NCBI GenBank assembly: GCA_023399215.1
Contig: JAEWQJ010000049.1
Location: 124,001-188,000 of the forward strand
Length of the DNA stretch: 64,000 nt
DNA from: Methanobacteriota archaeon
GTDB taxonomy: Archaea > Halobacteriota > Methanosarcinia > Methanosarcinales > Methanosarcinaceae
Reading direction: 5' to 3'
Part shown: in pieces, positions 1 through 8,418 of the stretch
Numbering within the stretch: the first letter of the stretch is position 1
Layout: each line of letters begins with the position of its first letter
The notes under the pieces: model-generated
The model's database searches: none
Told to the model about the DNA's origin: nothing
Seen by the model: the letters and a program-made list of their open reading frames with translations, nothing else
Program-made: the position numbers and the translations under genes

Positions 1-131
1 TTTTGATTCTGTTTAAAATTTATAACAGTATATCAATACTGCTATTTTTCAAATTTCACTCTGCACTTATCGCACTTTTGGGAGCAAGTCGTAGCCAGAA
101 GTTTTTGTTCTTTCTCAGAAATCGTCTTCAC

Positions 132-540
132 TTAATGATCTGAAGGATATCCGTACTTTTTCAATAATCGTTTTACATTGACCCTTATTTTTGCCTGGAT
201 ATTCTTCCGGAGAGTTCAGTCAACGCCTGCACTTTGCCGAATTATCTTGACAAGCTCGGCTGCCATGAGCCTTAATGTTTCATCACCAGGATTTCCGCGA
301 TGCTTTTATTGTCAGCAAGAGCTTCATAAAAAGCAATTTCTTCACTATTCGAGCTTAATCCTTCATCTCTTTTATCATCTCTAATCCTTCCCCTCTTTTA
401 ATCATCTTCACTGATTTTCTTTGCCAGATAGAGGAGGCTCTTCTACAGCCTGCACTGTGTCAATACCCCGATTTTTATACTCATTTATTGCACGCTCAAG
501 TATTTCGGCAAAAGCTTCCCTTAAATTAACCCTGAATTAA
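132..540 (-). pseudogene. hsdR: Relic of type I restriction enzyme R subunit (hsdR), C-terminal end only
   Basis: The minus strand translates in pieces into a typical HsdR C-terminal tail. From about 527 downward it reads NLREAFAEILERAINEYKN and then VQAVEE. After a frame change it reads LLYLAKKISEDD. Another frame gives SSNSEEIAFYEALADN, and a last frame GDETLRLMAAELVKIIRQ, then VNVKRLLKKYGYPSDH and a TAA at 134-132. At least two frameshifts separate the pieces, and a TGA sits where a Trp codon is expected (VDW then TLRKN). The order and spacing fit the helical C-terminal domain of HsdR ATPases. No hsdM or hsdS is visible. The identification rests on remembered family sequence, not on a search. 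Confidence 0.75.
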
Positions 541-612
541 ATTCCTGTGAAACCCGGTCTTTATTAATAAAATTAATATGTAATTGATGTGCAATATATT
601 CTATACTAAACT

Positions 613-1461
613 TTGCAATATAATCTTAATTTTGAGAAAAGTGGGGGAAAGAATAACTTGCTGGATAGCGAAGTAAGAAATCTCAGACATCCTGCCGAAA
701 TACCTCTTTTTATTATCTGTCTGCTGATTAGTATTTTTATTTATGTCACACTAATGACAGTTCCACTTATATATCCTGACGAACTTGGGACTGAATATAT
801 ACTGGTAGTTCCGGCAGCGATTGCATTTCTCTCATTTGTTTCCGGGCAGACCTATGGAGGAATGATGGCAAATGCGATCAAACTTTCAGAAAAGCAGTTT
901 CCTGAACTCTATGAAATCATAAAACGCCTTTCTTATGAACTGAACTTTAAAGAAGTTCCGGATGCCTTTTTAATCCAGGGAGGTGGGCTGTTAAACGCAT
1001 TTGCTACCCGGCTGTACTTCCGAAAAAATTATGTAGTTTTTTACGCGGATATAGTTGAGGTCGCATACAGGGAAGGAGACTTTGATTCACTTGAGTTCAT
1101 TGTTGCTCATGAACTGGCCCACATAAAGGCAGGACATGTGACCCTGCTCTACAATCTTGCTATCTTTCCAATTGCTTTTGTGCCTGTCCTCAAGGACTTT
1201 TTATGGACTGCCCTGAGCCGTGCAAGGGAATATACTTCGGACAAAATTGCAATTCGGCTCGTTCCTTCAGGCGAAAAAGGGCTTATAGTTCTTTCAGCAG
1301 GCGAACACCTTTACAAAGTTGTTGATTATGAGGAATACCTTGAAACCACAATAAGTCCTGAAGGTTTCTGGGTCTGGTCTACCAATTTGTTTTCAACACA
1401 TCCTGCATTGCTCAGAAGGATCAGAGCCATAAACGAAGACAGGCCGGGAAAGATTTTTTAA
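613..1461 (+). CDS. M48 family (HtpX-like) membrane zinc metalloprotease
   Basis: This is a 282-residue integral membrane peptidase. The zinc-binding motif HELAH is at residues 166-170, and the third-ligand region follows in SRAREYTSDK, as in HtpX/Ste24-type M48 enzymes. Two hydrophobic helices lie near residues 30-75 and a further hydrophobic stretch follows the HELAH helix. M48 proteases act in membrane protein quality control, cutting misfolded membrane proteins on the cytoplasmic side. The frame opens with TTG at 613 and no clear Shine-Dalgarno site; the next Met codons lie within or after the first helices, so TTG is kept but is uncertain. The gene stands alone between two decayed genes on the opposite strand. 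The substrate is not known from sequence. Confidence 0.85.
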   Translation: MQYNLNFEKSGGKNNLLDSEVRNLRHPAEIPLFIICLLISIFIYVTLMTVPLIYPDELGTEYILVVPAAIAFLSFVSGQTYGGMMANAIKLSEKQFPELYEIIKRLSYELNFKEVPDAFLIQGGGLLNAFATRLYFRKNYVVFYADIVEVAYREGDFDSLEFIVAHELAHIKAGHVTLLYNLAIFPIAFVPVLKDFLWTALSRAREYTSDKIAIRLVPSGEKGLIVLSAGEHLYKVVDYEEYLETTISPEGFWVWSTNLFSTHPALLRRIRAINEDRPGKIF

Positions 1462-1518
1462 AGATAAATTTAAGAAATCTGTTGGAATAAAGCTGGAAAA
1501 TCGTACTCGTTTTCAATC

Positions 1519-1838
1519 TTACTCATTTTTCAGTAGTTCCGAAATGAAACTATCTTCTTCAGTCACATATACAACTCTCTGCACCATATCATCCCTTGCA
1601 TAAGCTCCTAATAGTGCTCCAAAAGCCTGTGGCTTCCGCCTATCAGACACATTTACAATTACCTGGTTGCTCCTGTCATGTTCTGTTCAATCAGTTCAGC
1701 AGCATCTTTTGCTATACTCACAGTGTCGTAGACTGCAGTATACTTTTTCTCAACTTCAATGTATTTTTTAGAAAGATAAATTATATTCGTGAGCAACACA
1801 GCCATAGGTAATATTATGAAATAGTGGATTATAAACAA
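1519..1838 (-). pseudogene. Frameshifted small membrane-anchored protein, family unknown
   Basis: Reading the minus strand from a TTG at 1838 gives a hydrophobic segment (FIILPMAVLLTNIIYL), then a charged helical stretch (KKYIEVEKKYTAVYDTV) and a stop after about 64 codons. Shifting the frame by one near 1672 restores a clean open frame (VIVNVSDRRKPQAFGALLG, then ARDDMVQRVVYVTEEDSF) that ends at the TAA 1521-1519. Both halves have the composition of real protein and join sensibly, so this looks like one membrane-anchored gene broken by a single-base indel. I do not recognise the family. An alternative is a sequencing error in an intact gene of about 105 codons. Confidence 0.6.
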
Positions 1839-1867
1839 TCAAGTTTCAAATAATAGTTTTCTTTAAA

Positions 1868-2100
1868 CCAAAAAGGCTTTTATTCTCGAAATCCAAATGC
1901 AAAATAGATTAAGGCTTACGCAACGAACTGAAAACAATAGCATGAAATTGCAAAATCTCTAAGTTAATGTATTTGTGACAGGTTGGGGGATTTGTCGCAA
2001 ACGTATGGCAGTTTTTGGCTTGACAATAATTGGAAAAACTTAAATGGCCTTCAATAGTGAGACCAGCAAAACTGAGGAAATATACCTCACTATAGTGCTT
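1868..2100 (+). pseudogene. Broken duplicate of the rubrerythrin locus (upstream region plus internal gene fragment)
   Basis: Bases 1868-1975 resemble the rubrerythrin upstream region 3844-3965; shared stretches include ATCCAAATGCAAA, GGCTTACGCA and ATAGCATGA. The copy then jumps to sequence like 4243-4362 inside the gene: GGGGGATTTGTCGCAAA, GTATGGCAG, and further on CTGAGGAAATAT beside the gene's TTGAGGAAATGT. The start and first third of the gene are missing, and no frame stays open. This is a relic of a duplicated rubrerythrin copy with an internal deletion, 2 kb upstream of the intact gene. Confidence 0.7.
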
Positions 2101-2327
2101 TATTATCAGAAAAAATTTGAAGCTTTTCTGGACCTATATTGGAATCGTTACAGGGAAACTATGCGAGTTAGAATAAAATTTGGGCACCTCGAATATTTTT
2201 AAGATAACGTCTCTGCTAAATTGATTAGAGAAAAAAATGCATCGAAAACATCTCTGTAAAACCAATCAGAAAAAAATGAATTGGACTAAAAGTTAGAGCT
2301 TTCCACTACATATGAAGGGGGCACTAT

Positions 2328-3569
2328 ATGTTTCAGGAAACAATTGGAAAGGATTATTTGACGATGAGTGATGTCGTACTGGACGATAAAAGAGTACTTG
2401 TAAGGGTGGACTTTAACTCACCAATGGATGATAATGGAAACATCCTGGACGATAAGAAAATTAAGAGTCATTTGCCTACGTTGCAGTCCCTGGAGCACTC
2501 AAAAGTGGTTATGATGTCTCATCAGGGTCGACCAGGAGATGAGGACTATACCACCCTGGAAGCCCATGCAAAGCTGGCAACAGAGCTTTTAGGTCGAGAA
2601 GTAACCTACGAGGATGATATATTCAGCTCCTGCGCAAGGAATGCTATAAAATCCCTTGCCCAGGGAGAGGTCCTGCTCCTTGAGAACACGCGCTTCAATG
2701 CTGAGGAGATCATGAACCGCCCGCCTGAGAAACAGGCCAAAAGCCAGATGGTCAAGAAGCTGCATCCACTATTTGATCTCTTTATAAACGATGCTTTTTC
2801 AGTTTCTCACAGATCTCAGTGTTCTGTGGTAGGGTTTACAGAGGTCTTGCCTAGCATTGCTGGCATGCTTATGGACAAGGAAATTACAGGTTTAGATAAA
2901 GCCTTTAAATGTCATGAGCATCCAGCAATCTTTGTATTGGGAGGAGCGAAAGCAAACGACTCCATAAAGGCAATTTCTAATATTCTCAAGCGGGATGGAG
3001 CTGATAAGATCCTTACCACCGGGGTAGTAGCTACAATATTTATGATGGCAATAAACATTGATGTAAGCGATGTCAACAGGAAATTCATTGAAAATAAGAA
3101 ATATATTGACCAGATTTCGATTGCTTCCAGGCTACTCAAGGAGTACTCAGGCAAGATCATCGTACCTCAGGATGTAGCGTTAAACAATGGTGGAGAACGT
3201 CAAGAAGTCGAAGTGGACAAGATCAAAAAAGAAAATTTTCCAATAGCTGATATTGGCAGGGAGACCATCAAAAATTATTCCAAATATCTTAAGGAAGCAA
3301 AGTTATGCGTTTTTCACGGTCCACCCGGTATTTTCGAGTTAGATAAGTTCAGGCTTGGCACGGATGAACTCCTTAAGGCTGCGACTCAAGCAAGCTATTC
3401 TGTCGCAGGAGGAGGGCATACTTTAGATGCTATAGATCAACTCGGCCTGGGATCTAAATTTTCCCATATAAGCATGGGTGGAGGTGCAAGTATAACCTAT
3501 CTCTCTGGTGAGCCCTTACCAGGAATCATGGCTCTAAAAAACAATGCATCCAGGTACCATAAAGGTTAA
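2328..3569 (+). CDS. pgk: Phosphoglycerate kinase, archaeal type
   Basis: Phosphoglycerate kinase interconverts 1,3-bisphosphoglycerate plus ADP and 3-phosphoglycerate plus ATP in cytoplasmic glycolysis and gluconeogenesis. The 413-residue length is normal for archaeal enzymes. Family motifs seen are RVLVRVDFNSPMD near residue 24, HQGRPG, LLLENTRFNAEE, FINDAFSVSHR, the nucleotide-binding FVLGGAKANDSIK, FHGPPGIFE and the C-terminal AGGGHTLDAI and MGGGASI. A strong Shine-Dalgarno site (AAGGGGG) lies about six bases before the ATG at 2328 and supports that start over the internal Met near residue 13. A type II GAPDH gene lies 1.4 kb downstream, so two successive steps of the pathway are clustered, with rubrerythrin between them. 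Confidence 0.95.
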   Translation: MFQETIGKDYLTMSDVVLDDKRVLVRVDFNSPMDDNGNILDDKKIKSHLPTLQSLEHSKVVMMSHQGRPGDEDYTTLEAHAKLATELLGREVTYEDDIFSSCARNAIKSLAQGEVLLLENTRFNAEEIMNRPPEKQAKSQMVKKLHPLFDLFINDAFSVSHRSQCSVVGFTEVLPSIAGMLMDKEITGLDKAFKCHEHPAIFVLGGAKANDSIKAISNILKRDGADKILTTGVVATIFMMAINIDVSDVNRKFIENKKYIDQISIASRLLKEYSGKIIVPQDVALNNGGERQEVEVDKIKKENFPIADIGRETIKNYSKYLKEAKLCVFHGPPGIFELDKFRLGTDELLKAATQASYSVAGGGHTLDAIDQLGLGSKFSHISMGGGASITYLSGEPLPGIMALKNNASRYHKG

Positions 3570-3701
3570 AGGGTCCATACAAGCTGTCTTTTATATGTAC
3601 GATTCAAGACATTGAAGTGCGAAGAAAACATGAACTATATCAAAGCATAGAAAAGTCAATTATATCTGTCAATTCAAGTAGTTTGAAATTTTATGTCATT
3701 A

Positions 3702-3825
3702 TTTCTCAATTCAACTGTGTGAATCATTTCTCAATTCAACTGTGTGAATCAAACTTATATTTCCTCAAAGAACTCCTTGGTTACTTACTTTTATTTCTTC
3801 AAAGAACTCCTTGATTACTTACTTT
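3702..3825. repeat. Two adjacent tandem duplications (25 bp x2, 34 bp x2)
   Basis: A 25-bp unit is repeated exactly at 3702-3726 and 3727-3751. A separate 34-bp unit follows at 3758-3791 and 3792-3825 with two changes. Both lie in the pgk-rubrerythrin spacer (3570-4052), which otherwise holds only the AT-rich upstream region of rubrerythrin. Short open frames here are translations of the repeats and are not called as genes. Confidence 0.9.
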
Positions 3826-4052
3826 TTAGACAATTAACTGATGCAAAAGGCTTTGTATTCTATGACATTTTATTTATTTATATCCAAATGCAAATGGTTC
3901 AGGGCTTACGCAGTAAACTGAAAAAATAGCATGAGATATTAAAAAATTTTTTAATTATTGTATTGCAGCAGTTTACTCATGCTTTTTTGCTCTAAAATAC
4001 GCAAGTCCTAAAGACACAAGATTATTAAACTTATTGAAAAGGGGGGCTTCAA

Positions 4053-4601
4053 ATGAGAATGATGACACAGCAGAATCTCATCAATGCGTTTGGGGGAGAA
4101 AGTCAGGCATATATGAGGTATGCGCATTTTGCAAATCAAGCTGAAACCGAAAAACTTAGCAATGTGGCCCGGTTGTTTCGTGCAATCGCTCATGCCGAAT
4201 ATGTACACGCAGGAGACCATTATAGGGAGTTAAAACACCTCGATGGGGGATTTGTCGCAAATAGTATGGCAGCTTTCGGACCGGGTGATACCAGGAAAAA
4301 CCTTAAGCTGGCCATTGCTGGTGAAACATATGAAATTGAGGAAATGTATCCTGCATATATTGAAGTAGCAAAATTCCAGGAAGAAAAAGATGCACAAAGA
4401 AGTTTTGAATGGTCCTGGGGTACTGAAAAAATGCATAAGATGCTTTATGAAAAAGCTTTAGAATCGGTGAACTCGGGAAAAGATCCAGAATTAGGTCCTA
4501 TTCAGGTTTGCGAGGTATGTGGATATACCCTTGAAGGAGATGCACCCGATGTATGTCCCATATGTGGTGCATTGAAAGAACAGTTTACAGCATTTGAATA
4601 A
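4053..4601 (+). CDS. Rubrerythrin
   Basis: Rubrerythrin is a cytoplasmic non-haem iron peroxidase that reduces hydrogen peroxide in anaerobes. The 182-residue protein has the two expected parts. The first is a ferritin-like four-helix domain with the diiron residues (GESQAYMRYAHFA, AHAEYVHAGDHY, then AGETYEIEEMYP). The second is a C-terminal rubredoxin-like domain with two Cys pairs (CEVCGYTLEGDAPDVCPICG). A run of Gs (AAAAGGGGGG) lies about ten bases before the first ATG; a second ATG lies two codons on. The gene sits between pgk and GAPDH with its own spacer, so it is probably a separate transcription unit. A broken copy of its upstream region and middle lies at 1868-2100. Confidence 0.95.
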   Translation: MRMMTQQNLINAFGGESQAYMRYAHFANQAETEKLSNVARLFRAIAHAEYVHAGDHYRELKHLDGGFVANSMAAFGPGDTRKNLKLAIAGETYEIEEMYPAYIEVAKFQEEKDAQRSFEWSWGTEKMHKMLYEKALESVNSGKDPELGPIQVCEVCGYTLEGDAPDVCPICGALKEQFTAFE

Positions 4602-4927
4602 GAGCTAATCCGAAAAATCAAAATGACCATTCTAAAAGTTATACTTTGTCTGATACTTTGTCTGCAGGATTGATTATGCGGTTTGTTACATTATGCCGGT
4701 TTTATAAGTTGCAGAACATGACATAACATCTTTCAGATAAGATCTGAGAAAGGATTTTAATTAGAATTTCCTGAACTGAACATGGAAGTTAGCAGTTAAA
4801 CTGTGAACTCGATGTTGTTAACCTTCAACTGCCTGAGAAGCAAATTTGGCCTCGCATCTATTGTGCCTGATTTTGGACATTAAGTGTGTAAGTCCTAAGA
4901 TATGGGAATTAAAAGGACAGGATAACA
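4602..4927. other. Spacer with no recognised gene
   Basis: This 326-base spacer holds a short direct repeat (GATACTTTGTCTG, twice around 4645-4668) and the upstream region of the GAPDH gene. No open frame or RNA gene can be supported. Confidence 0.6.
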
Positions 4928-5944
4928 ATGGCTAAAGCAAAAATTGCGGTAAATGGTTACGGAACGATAGGAAAAAGGGTTGCAGACGCCGTTAGGGCTC
5001 AGGACGATATGGAAGTTGTCGGAATTTCCAAGACAAAACCGAATTATGAGGCAGCAGTGGCACATAAGCTAGGATATGATATATACGCCCCTGCTGAGAA
5101 TGTTGAAGCTTTTGAGAAAGCAGGAATGCCAGCAGCTGGAAGTATTGAAGAAATGCTGGAAAAAGCTGACCTGGTTGTGGACTGTACTCCAGGGGGAATT
5201 GGGGAAAAAAATAAGCCTATGTATGAGAAAGTCGGGATAAAGGCAATCTGGCAGGGGGGCGAAAGTCATCCGCTTGCAGGTTTCTCCTTTAATGCGGAGA
5301 GTAATTACGAACAGGCTGTAGGTCGTGACCTGGTAAGGGTTGTCTCGTGTAATACTACAGCACTTTGCAGGGCTATTTCAACTATAGACAGGGAATTCGG
5401 AGTAAATAAGGTGAGGGTAAGTCTCACAAGAAGAGCAGTCGACCCCAATGAAATTAAAAAGGGACCTGTTGATGCAATCGTACTTAACCCGATTAAACTT
5501 CCGTCTCACCACGGACCTGATGTAAGGAGTGTGCTTCCGCACATTAACATAACTACTGCAGCTATAAAGGTCCCGACGACTCTTATGCATGTGCACACTG
5601 TAAACATGGAAGTCAATAAGGATTGCACTGCAGAAGACGTTAAGAACATCTTTGGTTCTCAGTCCAGGATCCGTTTAGTAGGGCAGGGGGTTACTTCAAC
5701 AGCTGAGATAATTGAATTTGCGCGGGATATCGGACGCCCCAGACACGATATGTGGGAGCTCTGTATCTGGCCTGAATCCATTACAGTAACTGATAAAGAG
5801 CTTTACTTCTTCCACGCTGTACATCAAGAATCGATTGTAGTTCCAGAAAACGTTGATGCTATAAGAGCCATGATGGAACTTGAAAGCGACGGTGCAAAAT
5901 CAATTGAAAAGACGAATAAAGCTATTGGACTGTATAACAAGTAA
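4928..5944 (+). CDS. gap: Type II (archaeal) glyceraldehyde-3-phosphate dehydrogenase
   Basis: The enzyme interconverts glyceraldehyde 3-phosphate and 1,3-bisphosphoglycerate using NAD(P). The protein is 338 residues, the usual length of the archaeal class. The N-terminal Rossmann motif is VNGYGTIGKRVADAV, the catalytic Cys lies in VSCNTTALCR near residue 140, and family segments such as LTRRAVDPNEIKKGP and VPTTLMHVHTVN follow. In methanogens the enzyme works mainly in gluconeogenesis, consistent with its clustering with pgk. The start ATG is preceded by AAAAGGACAGGATAAC, which gives a fair Shine-Dalgarno match. Nothing is missing or broken. Confidence 0.95.
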   Translation: MAKAKIAVNGYGTIGKRVADAVRAQDDMEVVGISKTKPNYEAAVAHKLGYDIYAPAENVEAFEKAGMPAAGSIEEMLEKADLVVDCTPGGIGEKNKPMYEKVGIKAIWQGGESHPLAGFSFNAESNYEQAVGRDLVRVVSCNTTALCRAISTIDREFGVNKVRVSLTRRAVDPNEIKKGPVDAIVLNPIKLPSHHGPDVRSVLPHINITTAAIKVPTTLMHVHTVNMEVNKDCTAEDVKNIFGSQSRIRLVGQGVTSTAEIIEFARDIGRPRHDMWELCIWPESITVTDKELYFFHAVHQESIVVPENVDAIRAMMELESDGAKSIEKTNKAIGLYNK

Positions 5945-6239
5945 GGTTGTGGGATCAAAGTATCTATGGAGATTAAGTTTTAAAGGACTCTGGAGACCTC
6001 TGGAGATTTAATCTGAATCTCTTGAGTCCTATTTATTAAAATTCAGGAGAGTGTATTTGAAACCCACTTTCCGCAGTAAAATTTCATGTTTCATAATTTT
6101 TCTTGTTATCGACAATACGTTATATATGAATTTATAAAATAAGTTAACCGGTTTTTATATACTCATTTCCTTTGACGATATATAAGTGATCATTGTCCTA
6201 TAATTTGCATAAAGAACGAAAAGGAAAGGGGAGTTTAAC

Positions 6240-6710
6240 ATGAAAAATACTGTTTTCAGGAATATAATGGTTGCAACCGACGGTTCGGAACGAGTAAGAA
6301 AAGCAATTTTTACAGCAGTTGAAGTTGCAAAACTAAGCGAGGCAAAGCTTTATGCTGTACATGTTATCGAACTGGGAGGTTATGATTCATTAATTCAGTC
6401 CAGAAGTAAAGAATGGAATGAAGCAATTAAAGATCAGCTCATAGCAGAAGGCAAGGACGCAACAAGTTATGTTGAGAATGTTGGAAGAGCTGCAGACGTT
6501 AAGGTAGAATCCGTAATTCTTGAAGGAAACCCTGCAGAAGAAATTGTCGACTTTGCAGAAGAAAACGACATTGATCTTATCGTTATAGGCACACAAGGAA
6601 GAACTGGAGTCCATAGATTTTTGATTGGAAGTGTAGCTGAAAATGTGATTAGACAATCTAATGTGAGAGTACTTGTCGTAAGGGGAGAAGCTATTGAAAA
6701 GGGTAAATAA
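6240..6710 (+). CDS. Universal stress protein, UspA family
   Basis: This is a 156-residue single-domain Usp protein. It begins with the beta-strand NIMVATDGSERVRKA, has a second conserved segment EENDIDLIVIGTQGRTG, and ends with the ATP-binding pattern GxxG-x9-GS (GTQGRTGVHRFLIGSVAEN) and NVRVLVVRG. The glycine pattern suggests a nucleotide-binding Usp. The physiological role is not deducible. A TATA-like box (GATATATAAG, 6177-6186) lies about 55 bases upstream, and a Shine-Dalgarno site (AAGGAAAGGGGAG) precedes the ATG. The last codons and the stop region are duplicated in tandem just after the gene. Confidence 0.92.
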   Translation: MKNTVFRNIMVATDGSERVRKAIFTAVEVAKLSEAKLYAVHVIELGGYDSLIQSRSKEWNEAIKDQLIAEGKDATSYVENVGRAADVKVESVILEGNPAEEIVDFAEENDIDLIVIGTQGRTGVHRFLIGSVAENVIRQSNVRVLVVRGEAIEKGK

Positions 6711-6776
6711 TTTTTCTAAAAAAGTACTTGTCGTAAGGGGAGAGCTATCGAAAAGAACAAATAATTTTTTTAAAAA
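6667..6776 (+). repeat. 55-bp tandem duplication of the 3' end of the usp gene
   Basis: The unit 6667-6721, which covers the final codons, the stop and the T-rich tail of the Usp gene, is repeated at 6722-6776 with a few differences. The second copy encodes VLVVRG plus a shifted remainder and has no start, so it is a non-functional echo. Both copies end in a T-run, so the transcript end may be duplicated. Confidence 0.9.
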
Positions 6777-7171
6777 AGTTGTGAATATGATGAAATAAAA
6801 TAGGAACATCAAATAAAATTTTACATTGTCTATAGCCTCTTATAAATATGAAAACAAAGTCTCAGCCGACTGCAATCCAGAGTAGGTAAAGAAACCCAGC
6901 AGATGAGAGAGCCTGTTATCGCTAAACACCCGTGAAATTCTTTGAACAACGTGCACAACCAATGAAAGTACTTGCAGATGGCAGTATTTTCATGTTAAAA
7001 ATATTAAACCACGTCTTTAGACATTTACACTTGTCAATATTTGATATAGAAGTCCGCTAAACGATTGGCTTTTACAATAAAATGACATTACTAAATAAAT
7101 TACATGACTTTTTAAAAATTTTTAAAACTGTGGACTATATTTATATATAACTGAAGTCTTGTTAATTTACG
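6777..7171. other. Spacer with no recognised gene
   Basis: No gene was recognised. A TATA-like tract near 7137-7150 lies about 25-30 bases before the next start codon, which suggests that the following gene is nearly leaderless. Confidence 0.5.
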
Positions 7172-7702
7172 ATGCTTATTTTTGGACATATTGGGGTTAC
7201 ATTGGGAATATTCTTTGGACTTGGGATTTTAATACCTCGGCTAAGGACTATTATAGATCCAAAATACTTAGCCATTGGAGCTCTCCTGCCCGACTTAATC
7301 GACAAACCTGTAGGAATGATTATCTTTGCTTCTACCTTTGCAAACGGACGTATTATATGTCATACTCTGTTATTCGTTCTTTCTCTATTTCTGATAGGTT
7401 TATACAGATACGAAAAGAAAAAAGATATCAAAGTTCTTAGCCTTGCTTCAGGCTCTTTCTTCCATCTTATAGAAGATTACATGTGGACAAATCCCAGAAC
7501 TTTATTCTGGCCTCTCTTTGGATTCGGGTTCCCCAAATACCGAACGGATTTCAATGGAATTGAATACTTAACAAAACTGTTTGAAAACTCGTTTACATTT
7601 CACATCTCGCTCTCTTCTGTTCCTGAAATCTTTGGGGTGGGAATAACAGTTATTTTGGCTTTACACTGGTTAATAAAAGAATTTGGACAAAATAAGTTTT
7701 AA
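7172..7702 (+). CDS. YdjM-like membrane-bound metal-dependent hydrolase family protein (DUF457-like)
   Basis: This is a 176-residue integral membrane protein with about four hydrophobic helices. The N-terminal GHIGVTLG and the following GALLPDLIDKPVG match the start pattern of the YdjM/DUF457 family, where a His and Asp pair are proposed metal ligands. Further His residues occur in ICHTLL and FFHLIEDYMW. The reaction of this family is not established. The gene is alone on its strand, with its promoter-like TATA tract close to the ATG and no obvious Shine-Dalgarno site, as expected for a near-leaderless mRNA. The assignment is by motif pattern only. Confidence 0.7.
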   Translation: MLIFGHIGVTLGIFFGLGILIPRLRTIIDPKYLAIGALLPDLIDKPVGMIIFASTFANGRIICHTLLFVLSLFLIGLYRYEKKKDIKVLSLASGSFFHLIEDYMWTNPRTLFWPLFGFGFPKYRTDFNGIEYLTKLFENSFTFHISLSSVPEIFGVGITVILALHWLIKEFGQNKF

Positions 7703-7865
7703 CAATAAAATGGGCCATGAACTAAAAATAGAAAAGAATCTTCAACTCATCCTGGACTAAGAGACTGCCTGAATATTATATTTCTCTTATTTTCTTACTT
7801 TTTTATCCGAGCTAGTCGTCTAATCATTATATGGATCATAGCAGCATATATTAATCTTGGCTTGA

Positions 7866-8084
7866 TTCTGTCAATCCTTCGTAATCTTTACTCATTGGTC
7901 ATCGGTTAAGGAATTTTCTTGCCTGAAAGCTGCTGATTTTGCATTGGAAGCTGGCCTTAAATTTTGGCCTGTTTACATGAAATCGATACCCTGTTCCAAA
8001 TCACAATCTATTAAAGTATTTGAACAATGTTTAGGGGAATTGATGCAATTTGTCACGATTCTTCACTTAACCGAAGACGCATGA
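7866..8084 (+). pseudogene. Possible gene remnant, 72 codons open without a start codon near its beginning
   Basis: A frame open from the TGA at 7863-7865 to the TGA at 8082-8084 reads with protein-like composition (for example HWSSVKEFSCLKAADFALEA, then GLKFWPVYMKSIP and SIKVFEQCLGELMQF). Its first ATG is in the middle. I do not recognise the family. It may be the C-terminal remnant of a lost gene or a chance open frame. The rest of the 7703-8418 spacer contains only the hairpin at 8204-8231. Confidence 0.3.
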
Positions 8085-8203
8085 TGTAAAATTTAATTTT
8101 AAGACAGCCTCTAAGGTATTTTGATACAAATTTCACTTCGGAAAGTAGTGGAGCATATCAATTTTAGGTAAAAATTCTGAAAAAATATCAAAATGAATAT
8201 ACT

Positions 8204-8240
8204 GATTATTTGGCAAAAATGCCAAATAATCTGTTTTTTT
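8204..8240 (+). terminator. Perfect 12-bp hairpin followed by a T-run
   Basis: GATTATTTGGCA (8204-8215) and its exact complement (8220-8231) enclose a four-base AAAA loop. TGTTTTTTT follows directly. The structure looks like a terminator for plus-strand transcripts, but no intact plus-strand gene lies nearby except the possible remnant at 7866-8084. Confidence 0.65.
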
Positions 8241-8418
8241 AAGTTTATTGCACTTTTTTGAGGCAGTTAGCAGAGAATATTGTAGGTTTAAGGAAGCAAA
8301 AATAAGAGAAATCACTAGATATTGGAACAGAGTCTCATCTAGATGATCCCTAATCGATTGTTTGGCCTGTGCAAGAGTCCAGGAGAGAATCTTTTAGTTA
8401 TCTTTCTCTTTCTGGCTT

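Noticed and set aside
178..384. 68-codon plus-strand frame near the left edge
   Set aside because: It is the antisense of the hsdR relic, which explains the sequence better.
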